Shown here: positions 11,757-23,777 of the stretch, one piece after another
Layout: each line of letters opens with the position of its first letter
Numbering within the stretch: the first letter of the stretch is position 1
Assembly (NCBI GenBank): GCA_907164885.2
Contig: OU015496.1
Span: 140,216,685-140,280,684 of the forward strand
Direction: 5' to 3'
Length of the DNA stretch: 64,000 nucleotides
DNA from: Dolomedes plantarius
Lineage: Eukaryota > Arthropoda > Arachnida > Araneae > Dolomedidae
Position numbers and translations under genes: made by a program
The notes under the pieces: generated by a model
The model's database searches: none
What the model was told of the DNA's origin: nothing
The model's input: the letters and a program-made list of their open reading frames with translations, nothing else

Positions 11757-13107
11757 TTACTGCTTGGAAGGAAAGTCATCTTCCGTAATATCAATAGACA
11801 ATTCTGATTTTAATGTTTTCTCTCTTCGTCTACTTGATTTCTCACTAGCTAATTTCGGGACAAGAAACCGATCCAAAGAAATTTTTTGTTTTCTTTTCCG
11901 AAGAATTTCACGTAAGTGGGACATCCCTTTATAATTTAGAATATTAACTGGTTTGTTGGTAACATATTTATTAGGGTGATGATTTTCAATATATGCCTGC
12001 ACTTCACTCTACTTGCTGCAAACTTCTTTTATCATGGCAATGGAAACTTCCTCCCTATCATTATCTTTCTGATAAATGCTCTTCCGGGAAAGCTTTCACC
12101 TGTTGACTCTGCAGCTCAACGAGTTCTTGTATGGTGAGTTCTTCTCTGTATTCTTCCACCAGCTCCTTCACATCTTTACAGTAGACCTACAAACCCATAC
12201 TTTTGTCCATGGACACGCTCATCCACACCTTTGACTTCCGCGTCTTCATTATCAAAGCTCTCGAAGTTTCTCTCTGGCACTCAGGTTGGCTGAATTTTCT
12301 TCCAGGCAGACTGCAAGGTACGATTAGAACCCCACCCTCTCCAGGCCTTATCAATAATGTTCATGCAGTTGAGCATATGAGGATGCAGGAGGACGAAGTG
12401 CTCCTTTCAAAAATCTCTCAGGGTCAAAGAGGTGTCATTTGTGACGTGAAAACACCTTGGAAAGAGTGCAATGATATACAATTTGTTTTAAAATTAGAGA
12501 TAACCTGCTGGTCCATAAGCTGAACCAAAGGGTGTTGGGTGGTAGAAATTAATGAAGTTATATGAAGTTAATGATTAATGAAGTTATATGAAGTTAATGA
12601 TTAATGAAGTTAATGAATTAATGAAGTATCAGCTCTACATGTACAGGTCTTTTTCGAAATTTGGAGGATGGGCAGGAGTGTTATCCATGACGAGAAGATT
12701 CTTTAAGGGCAAACCATTCTCCTCAAGATATTACTTGACAGCTGGTGAGAAGAACTCAACAATCCACTCCATGTAAATGACTCTTGTTACCCAGGCCTTA
12801 GCATTTGCTCTCCACATTATAGGCAGTTTAGACTTCATCACATTATTTTTCTTGAATGCACGAGGATTTTCAGAGTGGTAAACTGTTGGCCACATAAACT
12901 GCCTTTATTGCTCTTTGTTTTTGAGGATAGTACAAATGTAGACTTCGTCAACCCAAACTGCGTGGCGAGATTAGAAACATGAACACCATTCTCATGTTTA
13001 GCTATTACTTCTTTCTTTTTCTCCATAGTTAGGTTAGGTTTATTACTAGCAATATCACTTGCTCTAGCCATTTTCTTGGAAGTCATATTGGGGGCTAATT
13101 TAAACAA
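11757..13107 (-). pseudogene. Tigger-like transposase remnant
   Basis: Recognisable pieces in order on the minus strand: an N-terminal HTH (about 13080-12930) with LTMEKKKEVIAKHENG and LATQFGLTKST; a catalytic piece near 12830-12660 with WRANAKAWVTR and the acid in LVMDNTPAHP; and a C-terminus (12002-11757) with NYKGMSHLREILRKRKQK followed by SLDRFLV, as in Tigger proteins. Several frameshifts and stops separate them. A CENP-B/pogo-type DDE transposase was ancestral. No activity is expected. Confidence 0.8.
12550..12628. repeat. Short tandem repeat (GAAGTTAATGATTAAT type)
   Basis: Imperfect units of about 26 bp, built from TATGAAGTTAATGATTAATG, repeat roughly three times inside the Tigger remnant. 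It accounts for a local loss of the transposase frame. Confidence 0.7.
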
Positions 13108-13529
13108 AAATATTCACACAAAAAATCTATGAAATACATGAGCAATCAATGTTAAAGGTGTGCTAGAAAAAGCCCAACTGAGCTTGATATGTGGACTGTT
13201 CGCGGACCGAAGCAAGTGTTGCGAATGCTTGCATCGCATATCACCACATGGCAGCAACTATCCTGCGTTTGTTCTTAAACCGAATCGTTTGTAAACCGAG
13301 TCGTTCGTAAACCGAGGTACCACTGCATTATTGTACTGATATGATTTGAAAATTAGCATATTGCTAAGGATTATAACACAGGGCTACAAACTTTTTTTTT
13401 TGGGGGGGGGGTGCCTAGGATTTTAAAACGGATTTTAGCTATATTTGGGGCGCTGAATCTAAATATGAAATCGGTTTTTCTCTAACAGCTCTACATTTTT
13501 AGATACAGTAAAACCTCGTTTATCCGGAC

Positions 13530-13955
13530 TAGCAGAGACAAAACATACCACTGGGTTAGAAAAGAGTGCACTAAGAGAGAAAACATGGACGTTGGGGAAA
13601 AGAATGTCATTAACGACCCGTTAGTTGGACGAAAGAAAATCATCTTTTCTCCACTGCATATCAAGCTGGGCCTTATGATGTAGTTTGTAAAGGCTCTTGA
13701 TATGAACGAATCATGCTTTGCATATATAGGGGGGAAAATGCCTAAGTTGAGTACGGAAAAAATTAAAACAGGAATATTTGACGGCCCACAAATAAGACAA
13801 CTAATTAAGGATCCTGTCTTCGTAAATTCCATGAATGAGGCTGAGCTAAAATTTGTTGCAGTTGTCGGAAATTTTCTGGGCAATTGCAAAGCTGAAAACT
13901 ACTATATTGAACTGGTAAACGAGATGCTAAACAGTTTCAGATACCTTGAGGCGGG
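13530..13955 (+). pseudogene. Fragment of a dispersed arthropod repeat ORF (function unknown)
   Basis: The + strand frame reads LVGRKKIIFSPLHIKLGLM, one in-frame TAG at about 13681, then FVKALDM, GIFDGPQIRQLIKDPVF and FVAVVGNFLGNCKAENYY. I recall this block (PPLHIKLGLMKQF, GPQIR-L-KD, NFLGN) from a repetitive gene family seen in many arthropod genomes, often annotated as hypothetical. Its enzymatic role is unknown to me. The fragment ends abruptly near 13950 where the LTR-like repeat begins. A T/G homopolymer block at 13389-13410 lies just upstream. Confidence 0.55.
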
Positions 13956-13963
13956 GAGAGTAT

Positions 13964-14709
<746 letters not shown>

Positions 14710-15869
14710 CACCATAGACAGTCTCTATGTTTTTCCCTCTTCATTCATAGATGGATAGAACTTGAAGCCCTTGTATTAGAATATCAGAGTACAATTCAAA
14801 TCTATACATACCGCTGACGTCTCTAAAAACTTAGGCCAGGAACAATTTCTCATTCTGTTCTCCTCCCTCCTCTGGCCTTTCACTTTGTAGCTGTTGAGAC
14901 TTATAGCCAGGATCAAGCTCAGATTCTTTGGTATTCTACCAACTGAACTAGGAGGTATATATAAAACAACGTTATTCCAATGAGTCTTGTATATAGGTTT
15001 CCTTTTTTTTTCCACGCCAATATCAACAAATGTTGATTTGCACATTGTTATTCATTTATTTACTTATCGACAATGATGAGTCTTTCTTCTATAAATTTTT
15101 ATATTCTTTCATAACGACCCGTAATAAATGTTTCAAAGGGTCAGGAATTTCCACAACATACATAGATGTCCACCTCTTACCTGAGATTATTTATAAAGCC
15201 ATAAAAAAATAAGCATTGTCACTACAAGCTCTTTATATTTAGATTCACAACAGATATAGTCGTAGCAATGAGAAATTCAGTTGTATTGCGACTATCACGC
15301 TAGTCCAACAAACTAACAAACATCTGCAATAGAGATTAAGACTAGTTTCAACGTTTCGGACGTTCCTGTTACAACCCACCTCAATGTGACAGGTCAGATT
15401 CTAAAACCGCACACTCTCTACTCTGACCATTTTCTTTCTTTAAGTGCGATACATTTATCAAACTGATTACGTGTAACACTGCATTCACCAAAGTGTGATG
15501 AAAATACGAATTCTGTCACAGATTAACATAGATACATATTAACATTATATACATACATGAGTACATGCATATTGGAAAGAGAAACTGTTTATGAAAAGTA
15601 ACTATCACAAATTGGAAATTAATATAAATGCTTGCATGTTAAGTCGTATATAATAGCACTTTCCTGTGTTAGACGAAAATATGAAAAGTAGAATCTAAAA
15701 TCCAATAAATGGAGGTAATCCAATGTGAGGAAAGGTTATCTAATGAAATAAAACCAGAATAATCTACAAAACCTGATGATCATATTAAACTATTTATTTC
15801 TGGTCTTATTTTGGATACCATGTCTTGGACATCACTTTCAACTATATATACATACACACACACACACAC
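14710..15869. other. Intron sequence, nothing recognised
   Basis: AT-rich sequence with short open frames that show no domain. A (CA)n run ends it at about 15853-15870. No repeat family could be named. Confidence 0.45.
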
Positions 15870-16721
15870 ACGATTTTCTTTTTGCACGAGGGATACATTC
15901 CAGAGACTACAGTAAAAGAAAACGTGTAAAAAAAGAGATACAGTGAACATATGAAATCGCGAGATAGGTTCTATCCAAATATATTAATGAAAAAAAAAGT
16001 TGATTTTTTCATGTAATTTGGATTTGTTGAATAAATATGTAAGAGCAAATCCACAAATATTATTTTAATTATGTTTATATGGCTTATTTTTTTAAATTAA
16101 AAAAGTGCGGCAGTCAGAAGTGGTTAAAAATAAATTGATTTTTTTTATACAGACATATGCATGACATTCTGTCATTCAGTGTCACTACTGGACGATAAAC
16201 GTACCCGTTTACTGTTGTTTTTCGGTGGCGAAACATTCCTCTCGTCAATAAAAATATTGAGTGGCCATATGTCTACAAGTGTATATGGAATAAAATGAAT
16301 ATCTTGCGTTTCGTTTGTTTCACCGGTTTTGAATACGAATTCGGCTATTTGACAGTGTGATTTTGTTTTTATTGGTTCTCTATAAGATTCTGCATAACAT
16401 GCCAGAATCATTTTTAAACCACGTTGGAATGACACAGCTCGTACGACGTTTTCATAATTTGTAAGGAAATGATTTCTGTGTTTATTGTCTAGTTGGAAGC
16501 CTTCTAGAATCGTATTTGCAGATAGTGGGACCACACCTACATCATCATTACTATAAACAAACGTTAAATCATTCTCTGAAATACTCTTTGATAACATTGT
16601 ATTCAATATTTTCTATTCTTTTTAGATTTTTAAACCATGTTACAGCAAAAAAGTGTTAAAAAATAATCGGTTTTTTTTCTTGGACCGTGTTATTTCAAAT
16701 CCGTGCAAAAAGAGAATCGGG
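15870..16721. mobile_element. Small TIR element carrying an unrecognised ORF
   Basis: Near-perfect inverted termini: CGATTTTCTTTTTGCACG at 15871-15888 and the complement CGTGCAAAAAGAGAATCG at 16702-16719 (17 of 18 matching). Length is about 850 bp. The left end abuts a (CA)n run, the right a short TA-containing sequence. The termini recall pogo/Tigger-type ends, but no transposase domain is visible. A clean 141-codon ORF lies between them on the minus strand. Confidence 0.6.
16172..16597 (-). CDS. Unrecognised 141-aa ORF inside a TIR element
   Basis: Starts at ATG 16597 (MLSKSISENDLTF) and stops at 16172. The protein is mixed-composition with no signal peptide or membrane segment. It contains LSANTILEGFQLDN, NYENVVRAVSFQRGLKMILA, a central HCQIAEFVF and a basic/serine-rich C-terminus (KRVRLSSSSDTE). 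The absence of stops, normal amino-acid balance and a charged nuclear-type tail argue that it was under selection at some time. I do not recognise the family. It could be a captured host exon, an accessory gene of a pogo-like element, or a transposase end too divergent to see. Confidence 0.4.
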   Translation of the reverse strand: MLSKSISENDLTFVYSNDDVGVVPLSANTILEGFQLDNKHRNHFLTNYENVVRAVSFQRGLKMILACYAESYREPIKTKSHCQIAEFVFKTGETNETQDIHFIPYTLVDIWPLNIFIDERNVSPPKNNSKRVRLSSSSDTE

Positions 16722-17539
16722 TATGTATATATTAGTAGTGATTGTGTGTGTGTGTGTCTTCTTCTGTCAAATTAAACGACTTTCGTACACAATAAATACT
16801 TTTTCTTTGGAAGACATTTTTACTCTAATTTTTAGAAAATTGAATTGCCCTGTACTAAGGTATGTCTATCTTAAAGATCACGCTAACAGAATAATTCGGT
16901 TTTGATAATAAGAAAATAAGACATTAGATCATGAATTTGTGTTCCTTCATGACAGCGATTTTAGTTTTAATTTTTACATTTGTACATGAATTTACACACT
17001 TACATTTATTTACTTGAATACATTTTTTAAAGGAGGAGGAAAAATTAAGAAATATAATTATTTTCTAGGTCCTGATCGATTGACAATGACTTGAAATGGA
17101 ACTTAAGAACATTTGTATTATCCGTGAGAATACAAATTCATATTTAAAATATATATGAGAAAAAAAAAGATAATTAACTTTTAGTGTGAAAAACTGTGCA
17201 GAATTCAGAAAAAAAACATTTAAATTTTTTTATTTGACAGATTTTCTTTTATATTTGATTTACCTTTTCTTGTCAACTTTCTATAATTATTTTAAAATTT
17301 AAATTCCTTTTCCTTCTTAAAAAATCATATAAAAAATTTCCGCCATTAAAATTCACTCATCCATAAAAGATTTTACAGAACGTATGCTATCATAATCAAA
17401 CAAAATGTGCAAACCTCCTTTCTGTAATATCTGTAATTTGTTTACTGAAACCAGATCCAGATGTAGGGAGCTTAGGGAAAGACGAAGTCCTTCGGCACAT
17501 ATCACACGGTCTTTAAAAAAGCAACTAACCACTTTTTCC
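16722..17539. other. Intron sequence, nothing recognised
   Basis: AT-rich, stop-dense sequence. No gene or repeat family is recognised. Confidence 0.45.
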
Positions 17540-17541
17540 CC

Positions 17542-17572
<31 letters not shown>

Positions 17573-17575
17573 ACT
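17540..17575. repeat. (C)n followed by (CA)n
   Basis: A poly-C run of about 20 bp continues directly into a CA run. The ORFs across it give poly-Gly or poly-Pro and are artefacts. Confidence 0.9.
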
Positions 17576-19019
17576 GACCGTTCGTACAATGGGGGGTAGG
17601 AAGTAGGTAAAAGTTTCCCGTTCGAAAGAGCCATTTACAAAAACGGTCCCCGTAAGCTAAAGGTTCTGAATTAATTAAGATATAATGCACACACATAAAT
17701 ACATACAAACATATTAGACACTAAATCATGAGTTCATTATTCGCTTACGAAAAGCGACTACGACCACTTGTGAATTTTAAATATTCAAATCATTAATCTC
17801 TTTTTACCATTGAACATTAATAATTAATATTATTATGAAGCAGTAACGCAATGCATATCGAGTGACCAAAAAGAAGACAAGAAATACCTTATGAGGGAGT
17901 CTACGTCGCGTCAGTCTTAATTCTTCAGGTAGGGACGGGATTCGTCTTTGTTAACACGGTTCCTTTGTTGAGGCACTCTTGTATTCACACACAACCCTTT
18001 CGGTGATTATCTGGATTTAATGGGGTGTCTTAGTCCGTCCGTCTTTGCCGGGCTTTCTCTTTGTTGACAGATGCGATCAGACGGTGTCCTTCATTCATTC
18101 ATCTGAGGCTGATAAATATACCTGTGGTACACTTCTCTTCTCGGTGGATATTTGACTCTCGGTTAAGTACGGGGTCATTCACTTTGCTGGGGACTCAGGC
18201 TCAGGTAATCTACGGTGATAGTCATAAGCGTTCGAACTATCTTTGTCTCTTGACCATATTATTCCATACTATAGCGTAGATGTTTTTATCTATCATCTTA
18301 GACTCTGTTACTACTCTTGGTCATTTCTACGCCACGGCGGTCAGCTCCGCGTCTAGTGTTCAGATCTGCATCATGGGTCTCGAATATCTCTATATCTAAA
18401 ATCTTTCTTGTACCCTTTCTCAGTGGCTCCACCTTCTTTTTTATTTCTTATTGGCCCCTATATTTTCTTTTATTTATTTATTGGCTCCTTAGTATCTTTA
18501 TAGATCGTTTTTTATCAGTCCTTCTTTCAGGGTGTTGTGCCTATCTCCGTTACCGCACTTCCTTCTTATCCTACGGTATCCACGATCGTACTTACATCTG
18601 TTTTTTGTTCTTCTCATTACTGCCAAATTACCTTTCCATTCGCAGTTCCCTTCTTCTTTCATCTTCGAGCCTAACTATCGCTTCAACACATCTGTTTCCT
18701 CTTTACCCGTCCTTCTGGTATATTTAATCGTTGCTTCTTAGCCCTATTCCTTTTTCATCTGATTAAAGACTCTTTTTAAATTGGCTACCTTCATCTATGC
18801 CGCTTCCTGTGCCCATCAGTTATGTGCATCTTTGCGGTTCCTTGTGCTATTCCTCGTATCTTTCATTTATCGTTCCATGGATTTTTTTCGATCTTAGTCC
18901 ATTTTTACCTCGTTTCCATCACCTTTTTATTGTAATCTATATCTCTTTTTGATGTCGCCGAATCCCCGGTGACATATACGTCACGCCATCCGCCAGTAAA
19001 TATCGTGTAGGAAACAATA
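17576..19019. other. Pyrimidine-rich, unclassified repeat-like DNA
   Basis: From about 18,250 to 18,960 the + strand is strongly T+C biased, which opens a 136-codon frame at 18317-18727 that is Ser, Leu and Phe rich. I do not regard that frame as a gene. The part at 17,880-18,250 has a balanced composition reminiscent of an LTR or UTR, but no terminus was found. Confidence 0.35.
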
Positions 19020-20009
19020 TTGATATTAAACGCATGCAAGATGCCACGATGTGCAGAGGTATCTGATTTCGAGAAAGGTGTAATCGTCGGGTATCATACA
19101 AATGGCCGATCCTTAAGGAATATATCTAGCGAGCTGAATTACCCAAAATCGACAGTAGCCTATGTGATTCAGAAGTGGAAGGTGTGCGGTGATTGTCAGA
19201 ATGTGTCCCGAGTCGGCAGACCTACGAAACTGGGAGATACAGACCGACAGGTGCTGTCCAAAAAAATTCGGATGAACCGCCCCCAACCGATAGCCCACAA
19301 AGTCTAGGAGTTTCAACAGGCACCGGGAGTGTTGTTTAGATGAATACCATCCGTAAGGAAGCACATCTCCTTGGTTCACCCTCTACCGTTCGGAACGCAG
19401 AATCTGGGTCTGGCGTCTGCATGGAGAACGCCTCCTGCCAGAATGCATTGTGCCCACAGTAAAGTTCGGCGGAGGTGGAATGTCTGGGGGTGTTTCTCCT
19501 GGTATGGAATGGGACCCTTGGTCCCAATTCATGGTACCAATTCATGTCATTGGTTAATTCCCGCCTACTGTACTATTTTAGTAGATGACAGGGGGTTTCG
19601 CACGTTGTGGCAGTTTTACGGGTTGTACCCATATTACTTCCAGGACGACAACGCAAACTGTCATGTTGCGAGGTCTACCATGGATTGGTATGGCGACAAT
19701 GGGGTTAACCGAATGGACAGGCCTGTCCAGAGCCCAGACCTGAACCCTATCGTGAACCTCTGGGACGAGTTGGATCGCCGAATTATGGAGTGCGACAACC
19801 GTCCAAAATCGGTGAAGGAAGTTGCATGTTTTCTCCAAGCCTAGTGAAAGAAAATACCACTAGCCGTCATACAAAGACTTGTGGAAAGCATGTCCCGGAT
19901 TATTGAGGCTGTAATTACCTCTCGTAGAGGATCTTCCAACTATTGAATATGAATAAATTTTTCTTTTGTTTTCTATCACAGGTGTCCAAATACTTATTGG
20001 TAGATAGTG
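19020..20009 (+). mobile_element. Tc1/Tc3-like element remnant, family C
   Basis: The right terminus reads GTCCAAATACTTATTGGTAG followed by ATAGTGTA, typical of Tc1-like ends. The matching left terminus is not found, so the element is truncated on the left near 19,020. The body is the transposase remnant. Confidence 0.7.
19041..19946 (+). pseudogene. Tc1/Tc3-like transposase remnant, family C
   Basis: Starts MPRCAEVSDFEKGVIVGYH with an HTH and the SRVGRPTKLGD linker. A stop at 19305 ends the first frame; a second frame from about 19371 carries [30 protein letters not shown] and SPDLNPIVNLWDEL. The segment with the first catalytic Asp is deleted, and the third catalytic Glu is replaced by Val (PIVN for PIEN). 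The C-terminus RLVESM and the stop TGA at 19944 follow after a further shift. It is clearly dead. Confidence 0.85.
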
Positions 20010-22300
20010 TAGTAGTCTTTTAAAATGTACCAGAAGAAATAAAAATGGAAACAACATTTCAAATAATATATAAAGCCACAGAGTAAAAGGTGTGATTTTC
20101 TCTATGTGAAACTAACTAACAGAATTTGAGATGCATTTGTAAATTGTGAGGCAATTTCAAATTTTTGGGCATGTGTGAATTGCCCATACAGAGTTTCGTC
20201 GAATGCTATGTGGGCTGAAGAAATATACCAAAACTTTGAAACTAGTTGGTGTTTATATTTCTGCTCTGACTCTTAAGAATCTGTAAATTTCTGATTTTTA
20301 TGCTCACGCCACAAATTTTCATTAATCCTGCAATTATAAACCATATTAGAACCGAGAGTTTTTAAATTACCATCGTGTAAGCGTGGGTTTGAATTTGAGT
20401 CAAGATATTGGTGTTTCTGTGCTTTCCAGTCATAGGAAGTAACGTTGACATACTTCTTGGGTGATCCCATGATAGGATTACCAACCAAATTGGTGGTACG
20501 TATGACGAAGAGTCCGTATGATAAGTGCCTGGTTCATTGCATTAATAACAAGGCTATGGTATAACCAGTTGTTAATTGCACTGTAAAGCTCATTTTGTCT
20601 TATTAGATATGTATTTTAACATTTTAATGATGCGTACAGTTAATTTATGATATATGCTTCTTTAGCATTCTGCTTTTATGTTTCTTTTGCCTTTGCCAAT
20701 TTCTTATGCTTCTTTGCCCTTTTATTTTGATAGGTTAATTACAATATGAGTATAGCCAAGGGGATGAAACCTGATTGTAAAGCAATAATCTTTAGGATCG
20801 GGTAACGTATTATTTCTGTGAATGTCAAATATCTTTCAAACATCTACACGTGGGAAATTCGTTAATAATCTTACCTTTTTTTCCAATATGGCAAGCATCT
20901 TTTCTGTTACCATTGTCCTATACTCACATCGATATCTGTAAGGTACCTACCGTATTACACTGAGAAACAGAGTGAACAAACAATCTGTAAGAGGCCAGCA
21001 CAAATGACTTAGCCGGGATTTGACTCAAGCTCTCGCGGTCGAAACCTGACGTTTTCTGTTTAACACTGCTTTTTAGATGTGCTGAGGTAGCGAATATTAA
21101 CAGTAAAGAATCTATTTTTATGGGCAGGTAGGAAAAGATACGTGTTCAAAAGCAGGAAAGTATGTCCAATACAATATTTTCTTCTTCACGAACTGCAAAA
21201 TGAGAGCATGGTAACTGAAAGATAAAATTCTAGGTATGTTTTTGAACAGCTTCCATATCTAGAGATATGAGGTTTGAGTCACTAGCTCAAGACTCTAGAA
21301 ATAATATACCTTACAACAAACACTATCTTCTAAGTAGAAAAACATATAGTTTTTATATGAATTGGCTGGTTATAGAATTATAGATGTAGCTGGTTATAGA
21401 ATTATAGATGTAGCTGGTTATAGAATTATAGATGTAGCTGGTTATAGAATTATAGATACCTGACATTTCAGAAGCTAATTCAATACTTGTTATTTTAATG
21501 GATATAAACACCTATTATTTTTAATGACACTCGGTATTTTTTTCTGGGACTGCAATTTATTTTAGAATTAAAAAGTAAAAATCATTCAAAAAATAAGTCG
21601 ATTTACATTCACTTCTTATGATTCGACAATGGTATTTTGAGAAATGAAACAGCCGGCACACCTAATAATCTAAAAATTTTCCAGAATTAGAATACTAAAT
21701 GACGGTACTCAATACCAGAAATTTGGTGTGAAAATAAAATGAGATAAGGAATTATTTTATCACCAGATGTATTATAAAATTCATCCTCACAAGGTAGAAT
21801 GACATACTCTAAAATTTTAATATTTTTCCGGACCAATGACTTCGGAAATAAACTTTCAATCAAAGTTTAACAGGTTAGGGTTAGTAACCAAGATATTTCC
21901 AAAGAATTAAAATTTGAAATTAAATTAATCTCAGATACATGTATTTGCAAAAAAATTTGAAATCCATATTATCTTTATAAATTTTGATCGTTCAATTTCT
22001 AATGCTGACGTATCTATCTCAAATTAACGAGCAAACATTAATAAAAAACTTAAATAGATGGAAATATAAGAAATTATTTTCATAAAAGCATATTGGGATA
22101 TTTATGCAGTAGGAAAATTTAATCGGTTCCTTTAGGAAAGGGAAAAATGACTTAAATTCTCCCACTACTGGATACATTTTTAGTGTTATACGTACTTTTA
22201 AGCACAGAAAATTGTATACAAAAAAATTTAAAAAAGTATCTTTCTTTAATGTGGTAAGAAAATTTAGCATTAAATACTTGTGATTTCCGACAAAACTTAG
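20010..22300. other. Intron sequence with one minisatellite
   Basis: Largely unclassified AT-rich intron of the SMYD-like gene. The only structure recognised is the 24-bp tandem repeat at 21365-21457. Short ORFs show no domain. Confidence 0.4.
21365..21457. repeat. 24-bp minisatellite, about four copies
   Basis: The unit GCTGGTTATAGAATTATAGA plus TGTA repeats at 21365, 21389, 21413 and 21437 with essentially no differences, so the expansion is recent. Confidence 0.95.
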
Positions 22301-22422
22301 GTTCTCTTCTGTACAATAGGACTTCGTTAATTGAACGTGAATGTATCCCAAACTGTTTTACTGCCAAACTAGGAGATGCCGTTGAAATCTGCGCTATGAA
22401 GAAGATAAAGAAATCTGAAAAG
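22301..22422 (+). CDS. SMYD-like gene, exon c (core SET motif, degenerate)
   Basis: Acceptor AG at 22299-22300, donor GTAATG at 22423. It enters in phase 1 and leaves in phase 0. The peptide includes SLLYNRTSLIERECIPNCF and ends GDAVEICAMKKIKKSEK. This matches the SMYD core: GLYPSISLLNHSCDPNC then RAVRDIEVGEE. The NH of NHSC is ER here and the Ser is Glu, while the zinc-ligand Cys and the PN are kept. In active SMYD enzymes the NHSC Asn and His contact the cofactor, so catalysis is doubtful. This is the strongest single exon for the family call. Confidence 0.72.
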
Positions 22423-23216
22423 GTAATGTTTATATTTTTATTTTTTTTTTTTACTTTCCGCTACGTCACTTTTCAGAGTAAAAAAATGAGAAGTTAACAT
22501 TTAGTTGTTTTTTTAAGCAACTTTACGTTTCCTGAATAAGTGAGCTCAACATGTCCGGAGGGCCGTTCTGACGAGAAGTACCTGCGCGACAAGAAAAAAA
22601 AAATATATCCGAGTTCAACCGGGGATACTGCATATGAGCTCAAAATTATATACCTCATAGTACGACAGCACAATGCTGTGAGGCCAAGGGGAGTTGAGAA
22701 GACTGTTCACATTCTCTCGGACAATTTATATTTTAATACTAACATTTTCGCCTTTTTGATAAAAGAGTAAATTGCAAAATGAATGATCCAAGGTTATATT
22801 ATACTACTAGATTTATATTATTACTGGTAATTACTATTTTCTGCGTTGAAATGTTTCTTGAGAGGGGGGAGGCTAAATACTAGTCGGAAGTGTTTAACAT
22901 CCTTTGATTGGATTAATGAGCGTGAATTTCTGAATATATTTTACTGTATCTCTTGACATGTATTTCATGTATGTTTTATGTAAATGAACTATTCTATTTT
23001 AGTTAAAATTATTTTTTTCCTGTTTAATGCATGCATTTGTATAGTTAATTTAATATTTTATTAGTTATTAAAATATTTTTACCATCTAACTTTTAAACAA
23101 AATTTATTTGTTTTATCCGTTATATTAAAGATCGCTTTTGTGAAAAATTTTCTTTGGGCCCGAAATCGTAATATTGTTCCTAATGCCCAACTGGCTGGAA
23201 GTTTCAGAACATGTCC
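22423..23216. other. Intron sequence, nothing recognised
   Basis: A 76-codon open frame at 22540-22770 shows no domain. No repeat terminus is seen before the SINE. Confidence 0.45.
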
Positions 23217-23517
23217 ATATTTGCTTCGGGCTGAGTAGTGCAGCTAGAGTTTATAATAACACAACAAAGGTCGGTGTACGACTTAGCTAGGTGCCTCCCT
23301 GATTTTGACCCAACATCCCCAGGATTGACAGGGGGGAGATCGTACCTTTCCCACACACTGACATCATAGAAGAACTTACCGGTCTACGGATTTGACATGT
23401 CCAAATACGGAATAGACTCGAAGATATTTAACGGCACTTGTCGGTATTCGATCCGAGCACCCTCAGTACCGAAAGCCGACGCGCTACCGATAGGCTACCT
23501 CGGGCCGGAAAAAGTAA
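23217..23517 (-). mobile_element. tRNA-derived SINE
   Basis: Read on the minus strand from about 23517, the element starts GGCCCGAGGTAGCC with an A-box-like TAGCCTATCGGTAGCGC, then a B-box-like GGATCGAATACC. These are the two internal RNA polymerase III promoter boxes of a tRNA-type SINE head. A body of about 230 bp follows. The 3' end is only approximate and no poly(A) tail is evident. Confidence 0.7.
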
Positions 23518-23681
23518 TATTGAACTTGAGATAAATTAAATTGCGATGCGTTAAAATGTGGTGTCTCTTATTTACTGAAGCAAAACTGCTGTAATCAAAT
23601 TCAGTTTGCCTTTATTATTTTCTGTAATGTTTAAAGTATAATAGACTATTTAATATCACTATTTACCTCGTTTCATTTAAG

Positions 23682-23777
23682 CTATCAGTGTGTCAGCAAA
23701 ATATTTTAAATACTACTCCACCGATAGATGCTCTCCATGGATCGTGCAAATGTACAGACTGTAGTTTACCTTATGAG
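23682..23777 (+). CDS. SMYD-like gene, exon d (post-SET cysteines)
   Basis: Acceptor AG at 23680-23681 after a pyrimidine-rich stretch; the donor is GCAAGT at 23778, a GC-type donor with otherwise strong consensus (GAG before it). Phase 0 in and out, 32 codons. The peptide LSVCQQNILNTTPP is followed by ALHGSCKCTDCSLPYE. It aligns with SMYD3-type LTICYLDMLMT and then the C-x-C-x-x-C post-SET zinc motif. All three cysteines are present, but the catalytic Tyr of ICYLD is replaced by Gln. Confidence 0.68.

Larger units (their letters stand above)
11445..13325 (-). mobile_element. pogo/Tigger element, decayed
   Basis: Inverted termini read CTGTGGTACCTCGGTTTACG at 11445 and CGTAAACCGAGGTACCAC ending near 13325. 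The left flank is TA. The subterminal block also contains a second inverted copy of the AAACCGA motif. The 1.9-kb body carries a decayed transposase on the minus strand. Confidence 0.85.

Noticed and set aside
16687..16905. 72-codon + strand ORF beside the TIR element
   Set aside because: Spans the element terminus and a (TG)n run; no domain.
18317..18727. 136-codon + strand ORF with apparent membrane segments
   Set aside because: Hydrophobicity follows from the T- and C-rich composition of the region; no family resemblance.
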